Shown one piece after another: positions 59,201 through 64,000 of a stretch of DNA of 64,000 nucleotides (position 1 is its first letter; each line of letters starts with the position of its first letter). A model generated the notes under the pieces. The model saw only the letters and a program-made list of their open reading frames with translations, did not search any database and was not told the DNA's origin. Source of the stretch: Toxoplasma gondii ME49 (lineage: Eukaryota > Apicomplexa > Conoidasida > Eucoccidiorida > Sarcocystidae); NCBI RefSeq assembly GCF_000006565.2, contig NC_031475.1, forward strand, positions 3,125,189 to 3,189,188, given 5' to 3'. The translations under genes were made by a program, and so were the position numbers.

Positions 59201-59526
59201 CAGAAGAAGTGAGCACACGGGGTGCGACAGCTGACTGCGCTGTCGAAGCAAATCGGACACTTTAAATCTTCGGGGACTTCGTCCAAGTAGGTCCGGCGCA
59301 CAGGCACAGGAATCGACGCCCCCGCGCTGCGCGAGGTGTCTGTACAACCGGCGCTCGAGCTGCTCGTGTCTCTGCTTTCGCGACAGCCCGCAGCTTGCCC
59401 GACAGGCTCCTGCGCAGGCGCATGCTCCGCAAGAGCAGAGCCTGGCGACGGCTGTTCGCGCTCGTCTTCGCTGGCGGCGGCGGCCAGCGAAGATCCTGCA
59501 GACGCATGCCCGTGCGAGGATGCCAT
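56286..59526 (-). CDS. RING-finger, TRAF-type zinc-finger E3 ubiquitin ligase candidate
   Basis: Four minus-strand exons, 59074-59526, 58092-58250, 57756-57877 and 56286-56856, join in phase (0, 0, 2) to give 434 aa. Residues 1-80 are Ser/Ala-rich and disordered. A C3HC4 RING finger spans 90-132 (C90, C93, C104, H106, C109, C112, C129, C132; CPICFDS...CAHFFCYAC...CPLC), the zinc pattern of E2-binding ligases. TRAF-type Cys/His fingers follow across exons 2-4 (HENVCPHVLVFCSFRDRGC, CRHNLSGCKVRG, HEHRC then YRNMEKFVRCPHFESAGCG and HADCC). The rest is a charged Glu/Arg linker and a short C-terminal part ending FGEFHAIVEK; no MATH domain is visible. Exons 3 and 4 are joined through a weaker donor (CAG|GTTCGA), chosen because it restores both phase and finger spacing. 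Probable substrate ubiquitination; targets unknown. Confidence 0.85.
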
Positions 59527-61218
59527 GAGGCCAAATCGCGGAGAGGATCGAGAGCGAGACCTCGAGAGAAAGGCTTCGCGCTGGGGTACGCGGCTGCGCA
59601 GACAAACAGTGGGGAACGTCGACGGCTTCGAGAGGCGGCGAGTCGACGGTCTGAGCAGAAAGATGGGAGACAGAGAGGAACAAGGGGAACGCGCAAGGGA
59701 AAAACGCAGTCGGGGTCACCACAACCGGACACACTGGAGAGAGGTGGTCGGACAGGGAGGGAGAATCCGAGATGTGCAGTGGAGGACAAATGGAAAAGAG
59801 AGAGAGCCGACGCGTTTCTTTTGCGGATGAAGAGATGCGGAATCCGACAGAAAACCTGAAGGTAGATGCCAACTGTGTGCTCGAAGGTCTGTCCACCTCA
59901 GTGTGTGCGAGGCGGCTGAAGAGGCAAAAGCGAACTGCAGGTCAGTCTGGCTTCCTCGCAATACGAAACGTCCAAGGCACCGCGACCGCCCTAAAACACC
60001 CTGATTCCACAGGACGACGGTCTTGGGATCATCAGTCCCGCTGCTTTCCCGATTCGTTCTCACGAGGCAGACAAACCGAGGGCGCTAGCCGCAGCCTGAC
60101 GATCCCCCAACGAGTCAGGGAACGAACAAATGCACTTAGCCGCGAGAAAAAAGAGACGGCAGTTGCGTGCGTTCCGCAAACACCTGAAAGAGAAAGTGTC
60201 TCGGATTCCCTTCTCCGAGGTCGCCGCGTGGTCGACGACCTCGCCCGCGACACTTCTTCCACCCTCCAGTGAACTGAAGGGGAACCTAAACACTGGATAA
60301 GGAAAGGAACGCGGCAGTGAAGTCCACGGTGTAGTATTTCAAGGCAAAGGTGGGAAAAACGCAAGGGCAATGTCCGAAACGAGTCCAAAACTAGGGAGGT
60401 ACACCCCACCAAAACGAAAAGGGGGGGTCCCCGCCACGTGTCTTCTCACGATGTGGAACACACGGCTGGCTCCGCGCAGGCACGGTGTCGCGATGGTGCT
60501 GGCGAGTAGAAACGCAAGAAAGGTACCACGAGAGGGGGAGAAAGGACAGCGAAATGGCGAGTCACAACTGGGTTGAGAAGGGAAAGGAAGCTGGAAATCA
60601 AGAAAACGCAGTCCGGGCATGTCTTCACAGACGTGGGTGGTGGAAAGTGTTATACGTGTGACAGCGTGACACATGCGCAGGAATTGCGGTTCGCAGCTTC
60701 AAAAGTTGCAGAGAGAACCCCCCAGTTATCGCTGGTGTTTGCTCCTCCACCTGATGCACTGAGACTCGGGCAAAGCACCTCTCCAAATCCCCATTGGGGA
60801 AAGGTGACACTTCCGAAAAATCAAACGCGTTTCTCTTTTCCGCGGAGTTACGTCCCGCAACGGGTGACTACGTTTGCTTGTCCCTTCCAGGGATTTCCTC
60901 AACTTAAACGGACAAAGTCAACACCCGTTTCAGTGCGAATGCTGAGAGACATTTCCGCACTTCTCCCACGACAACGATGCACAGGAACCGCTTTGTCGGA
61001 AGTCTTTCCGGGATGCAGTGGCAGACTTGGACAAGTCCTCGTGCACGTGAAGAGCTCATGCCGCGGGACTAAGTTGAAAGCGTGTGAAACTCCCATGAAC
61101 CTCCACCTCGACGAACAGCATACATTGACGATACGGCGAGATCAAAGGTCATCAAGGACAGCCAGACAGGTCTTGAAAACACAGATACAATTTTGCGAAC
61201 GGGGGCTTGTTTTCACGT

Positions 61219-61251
61219 TTGTCTGCTGGTGTGATATCCACCAGCAGACAA
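61219..61251. repeat. Perfect 13-bp inverted repeat (hairpin)
   Basis: Left arm TTGTCTGCTGGTG at 61219-61231, 7-base loop, and right arm CACCAGCAGACAA at 61239-61251. The arms pair without mismatch, forming a stable hairpin in DNA or in RNA from either strand. No T-run follows. Confidence 0.9.
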
Positions 61252-62129
61252 GATCCAGATTTTCGCTGATGCCCGTCACGTGCAAGAGATGACATTAATA
61301 AGGGGACGTAGTGCGTCTCTTTTGTGTTGTATAACAATGGCACCAGTCGTAGTCGGATGATGATGCGCAGCTGTCCATGTGTCCATGCCGAGCACTCCAG
61401 ACAAAGCCTCTGTTATAGACGGAACTCTCCACCAACAAAGCCGCCGCGTATTTCTCAGATGAACACGAAAGTAATTTGATGCATGGCTTCACTGGTTCAA
61501 GGGAAGGAAGGTTGAAGGCAGGACATCTTGACACCCCCTTCGAAGCCTATCGACGTTCACTAAAATGGCCACTGCATGTGCAAGGCTACTCTAGTCTCAG
61601 ATACAAATGTGGAATGCTTTGCCGACAGGAAGGGGTAACAGACGTTCGGCTTAGCTGGAGAAATTCTCTTCAAATGACGCATTTTTCAACGAACTGAACA
61701 GCCCCTCTTTGAACGCCCGTTTCACGGAGAGCCGACACAAACAGAAAGACCATCTCTCGACGGGTGGTTTGCTTTAAATGCTGGGGCTGTTCCTCCGGTC
61801 GTGTCAGTGCCGGTCTGCTTACGCAGGAGATCTGGACCCGGTAAACAAAGGCATCCGCAATCTGAAGTACGAATTCAACTCGTAGTATACATTTCCCAAA
61901 GCCGCTGATACATACTCCTTAGCGCCGGCCGTGGCCGCACGTTCTCTGGGTTTCATCATTCGAAGCAGAGAGTGTTCGCAAGACAAGAAGCAACAACGGT
62001 GAATTCGCCGCTCTGAGAAGATGCCGCTGCTGACATCCACAGAGGTCTTGATGAGTAGTAATGTGCATCATACCTCCGTTCAACAGTCGCTGCTGCTCTC
62101 TGTCTCCAGACAATGAACTGAGGTGTGCA

Positions 62130-62208
62130 GCATTTCCTATGCTCCTTAACATCATAGCTATCTATTTATATCGTACCTGATTGGTAGTTGCTATCATATT
62201 ATGCGGTG
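62130..62208. repeat. Diverged dispersed repeat, copy 2
   Basis: Pairs with 2443-2520 in the same orientation at about four-fifths identity by eye. It sits about 280 bp from 61833-61850, an 18-bp sequence also found at 10462-10479, so 61833-62208 may be a fuller copy of one dispersed element. Confidence 0.5.
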
Positions 62209-62848
62209 GGGGAGGCCTGCTCACGCCCCCCAAATGCGTCGCAACGAACACAAGGAATCCGAAAGGGCTTTGCACCAAGACGACAGTAAAGTTGAAAAGA
62301 TGAGTGTGCGTGGGGTGTTCACCGTGGCACCCGCATCTCCGGTAACCAGACAGGAAATGAGGATCTTTCCTCGGGACAGGCCCTACAGAAACATGCGGCT
62401 GAGTATCTCTGTTACCTTGATACGCGTCCAATTTATGTCATCTTGACAGCTCTTATGCGCAAACGCGTGGACAAAGCCAACTCGGATAATCGGAAACACA
62501 CGAACACGTGAAAAACTTCACTGTTAATCACATCAACTGCTGGGGTTGATGCGCTAACATAGAAATGTCCGAATGAAGTCTCACCCACTCACTTGAAAAT
62601 AAGATTTCCGTCGGTCTCACAGACAAATACGAAGAAGCAAATGACGCAAGGGCGGGACGAGCACTGCATCACTACTGGGAAACCCCAAAACCCCACTTTC
62701 CTCATTTTGACCGCTGTCACCTTCCAGTGCACGAAAAACGCGTTGCAAATCCGTTGTCACGGAGAGAGTCACGAGACGCGATGGAAATGAGAATGGCATC
62801 CAGGCGTCAGTCGAGTCGCGGTACGTCACAGGCATGCACAAACTCGCT

Positions 62849-63940
62849 TCACCCTCGTTGTGCGCCCGTCGTTTCCGAGTCGGAGGCCGAAAGGTCGTCG
62901 ATGGTGAAGGCGTTGTAGTGTATGGGTGAGATGTACGTGAGGAAGATGTGCCTGACGGCTTCCACATTTTTTCCCGCAGCACCCTGGGGGTCGTATCGCA
63001 GATACCAGTTCGTATCTGTGGAGGTGATGATGTGGATGGTACACTGGAAACTGTCGGCTATGGCACGAACAGACAGTTCGTCTCCCCAGGTCCCGGATCG
63101 CGACATGTTCTTCAGGTACTTTTCAAAGTCGTCAGCCTCGAAGAAGACGCCGTACTCCTCTCTGTGTTCGCGCATGTGCTGCACAGCCCGCGCGCGCACA
63201 ACTCTGTGGTGTTCCTCGGATCCAAACATGTTCCAGGAGCAGGACCGGAACTGGCAGTTCCCGTCGCCCGCAATGTGCACGCTCTTGAATCCCAAAAACC
63301 CTAGGCGCTGTTCAAGCAGCGACTGGCATGCCTTCATTCTCCCGACAGCCCCGACAGCTCTGACACCGTCAGGAGCGTCGGGAGTCCAGGCGTCAAACGA
63401 CTCGCCATCACTCAACGGGCGCTGCGGCGGTTTTGGGGAAGCCGGATCCCGGGGCAAGCTCTCAGCGTACTCGCGTGGGCCAAGACGGGACCCGCGCTGC
63501 GTTTCTCGGTCTGTCCTTCCGCGCGTTGCCGTCTCTGACAAACCCTTTAGACTACCGAGCTTGCCGCGGCTATGCGACGGGCTCTCCAGAGCCACGCGAC
63601 TGCTTCTCCTGCCCCAGAGCGGAAGTACGCGCCTCTGCCCCTCCTGAAATTCCTTGTTCGCTCTCTGCGCAGCTACGCGATTCTTCAGAATCAGGTACGC
63701 CTTCATGACTGTGGCGAAACTACTCACATTCACTTTCCGCGACAGTCGATCCACCACAATCAGGTCTCGCGGGCTCGGCGGCAACATCGCCGGCACTGCG
63801 TCTGTCCGTTCGTGGCTCGCCAGTGACGAGGGCAGCCGCAGCCGGGAAAATCTATGCGTTATTTCGTGTGTGTCATCTCTCGGACTCTCCGCCCGCTCCC
63901 CGTCGTGAGGTGACGGCGCCGAGTTCCGACAGAGCGGCAT
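62849..63940 (-). CDS. OTU-domain cysteine protease (deubiquitinase)
   Basis: A minus-strand frame with the first ATG at 63940, giving 363 aa. An in-frame TAG lies about 45 bp upstream, inside GATTAG, which could alternatively be a splice acceptor, so an upstream exon beyond the window cannot be excluded. The first 200 residues are basic and probably disordered. The OTU domain lies at about 200-350. The catalytic motif GDGNCQFRS has D226 and Cys229. It is followed by the family features WGDELSVRAIADSFQCTIHI and the catalytic His341 in ISPIHYNA. All triad positions that can be seen are intact, so it should be an active ubiquitin or ubiquitin-like protease. In length and layout it resembles OTUD-type enzymes with a long N-terminal extension. 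It is the same-strand neighbour of a RING ligase gene; no functional link is implied. Confidence 0.9.
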   Translation of the reverse strand: MPLCRNSAPSPHDGERAESPRDDTHEITHRFSRLRLPSSLASHERTDAVPAMLPPSPRDLIVVDRLSRKVNVSSFATVMKAYLILKNRVAAQRANKEFQEGQRRVLPLWGRRSSRVALESPSHSRGKLGSLKGLSETATRGRTDRETQRGSRLGPREYAESLPRDPASPKPPQRPLSDGESFDAWTPDAPDGVRAVGAVGRMKACQSLLEQRLGFLGFKSVHIAGDGNCQFRSCSWNMFGSEEHHRVVRARAVQHMREHREEYGVFFEADDFEKYLKNMSRSGTWGDELSVRAIADSFQCTIHIITSTDTNWYLRYDPQGAAGKNVEAVRHIFLTYISPIHYNAFTIDDLSASDSETTGAQRG

Positions 63941-64000
63941 TGTGTGTCGTGCGCGACAAGTCACGGACAGCGGAAAACTTCTGCTCTAATCTTCAATGAA

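Larger units (their letters stand above)
59527..62848. other. Intergenic stretch with hairpin and dispersed repeat
   Basis: It separates two minus-strand genes, so it should contain the promoter of the RING/TRAF gene and the 3' UTR of the OTU gene. A 239-codon + frame at 60573-61292 has no domain and odd composition. A 13-bp inverted repeat is at 61219-61251, and repeat sequences are at 61833-61850 and 62130-62208. Confidence 0.55.

Noticed and set aside
60573..61292. 239-codon + strand open frame
   Set aside because: No signal peptide, domain or splice support; it lies across the perfect hairpin and antisense to the expected flanks of two minus-strand genes.

Overview
The window is nuclear DNA of a tissue-cyst-forming coccidian apicomplexan, most likely Toxoplasma gondii or a very close relative (Hammondia, Neospora). 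This is an inference from the gene families and genome style. There is an SRS (SAG1-related) surface antigen with two six-cysteine domains, a rhoptry-type (ROP) secreted kinase, and several fragments of coccidian mitochondrial cob and cox1 inserted in the nuclear DNA. Genes are intron-rich with pyrimidine-rich acceptors, introns carry TA microsatellites, and long stretches are non-coding. No bacterial, viral or CRISPR features were seen. All gene models were built by eye from splice sites and reading phase. Names are family assignments, not database hits.

Layout, left to right. 1-351: 3' end of an unidentified gene. 4025-8721 (+): multi-exon, lysine-rich nuclear-type protein whose core resembles plant style cell-cycle inhibitor 1 (SCI1)-like proteins. 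12494-13564 (+): single-exon secreted protein with a signal peptide and 30-bp tandem repeats. 14601-19061 (+): four-exon protein with an N-terminal membrane anchor. About 19-25.2 kb: no convincing gene, but two decayed mitochondrial cob insertions. 25224-34585 (+): a 13-exon VPS52 gene (GARP/EARP vesicle tethering, 861 aa) in which every exon phase closes. 37359-40403 (+): single-exon 1014-aa membrane-anchored thioredoxin/PDI-like protein. About 41.3 kb: a cob fragment. 43043-45041 (-): small four-exon two-membrane-span protein ending in a KKxx ER signal. 46972-47827 (-): SRS pseudogene. 49754-50644 (-): intact SRS antigen. 51945-53540 (+): ROP kinase-like protein. About 54.4 kb: a cox1 fragment. 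56286-59526 (-): RING plus TRAF-type zinc finger protein. 62849-63940 (-): OTU deubiquitinase.

The window mixes housekeeping trafficking and ubiquitin genes (VPS52, RING/TRAF, OTU, Trx/PDI-like) with parasite-specific secretory genes (SRS, ROP kinase, repeat-bearing secreted protein). The 46-55 kb block (SRS pseudogene, SRS gene, kinase, cox1 insert) looks like a lineage-specific expansion patch. Most useful new points: the SRS gene/pseudogene pair, the coiled-coil insertion inside the thioredoxin fold, the phase-verified small membrane proteins, the four mitochondrial insertions, and a diverged repeat shared by the two ends of the window.
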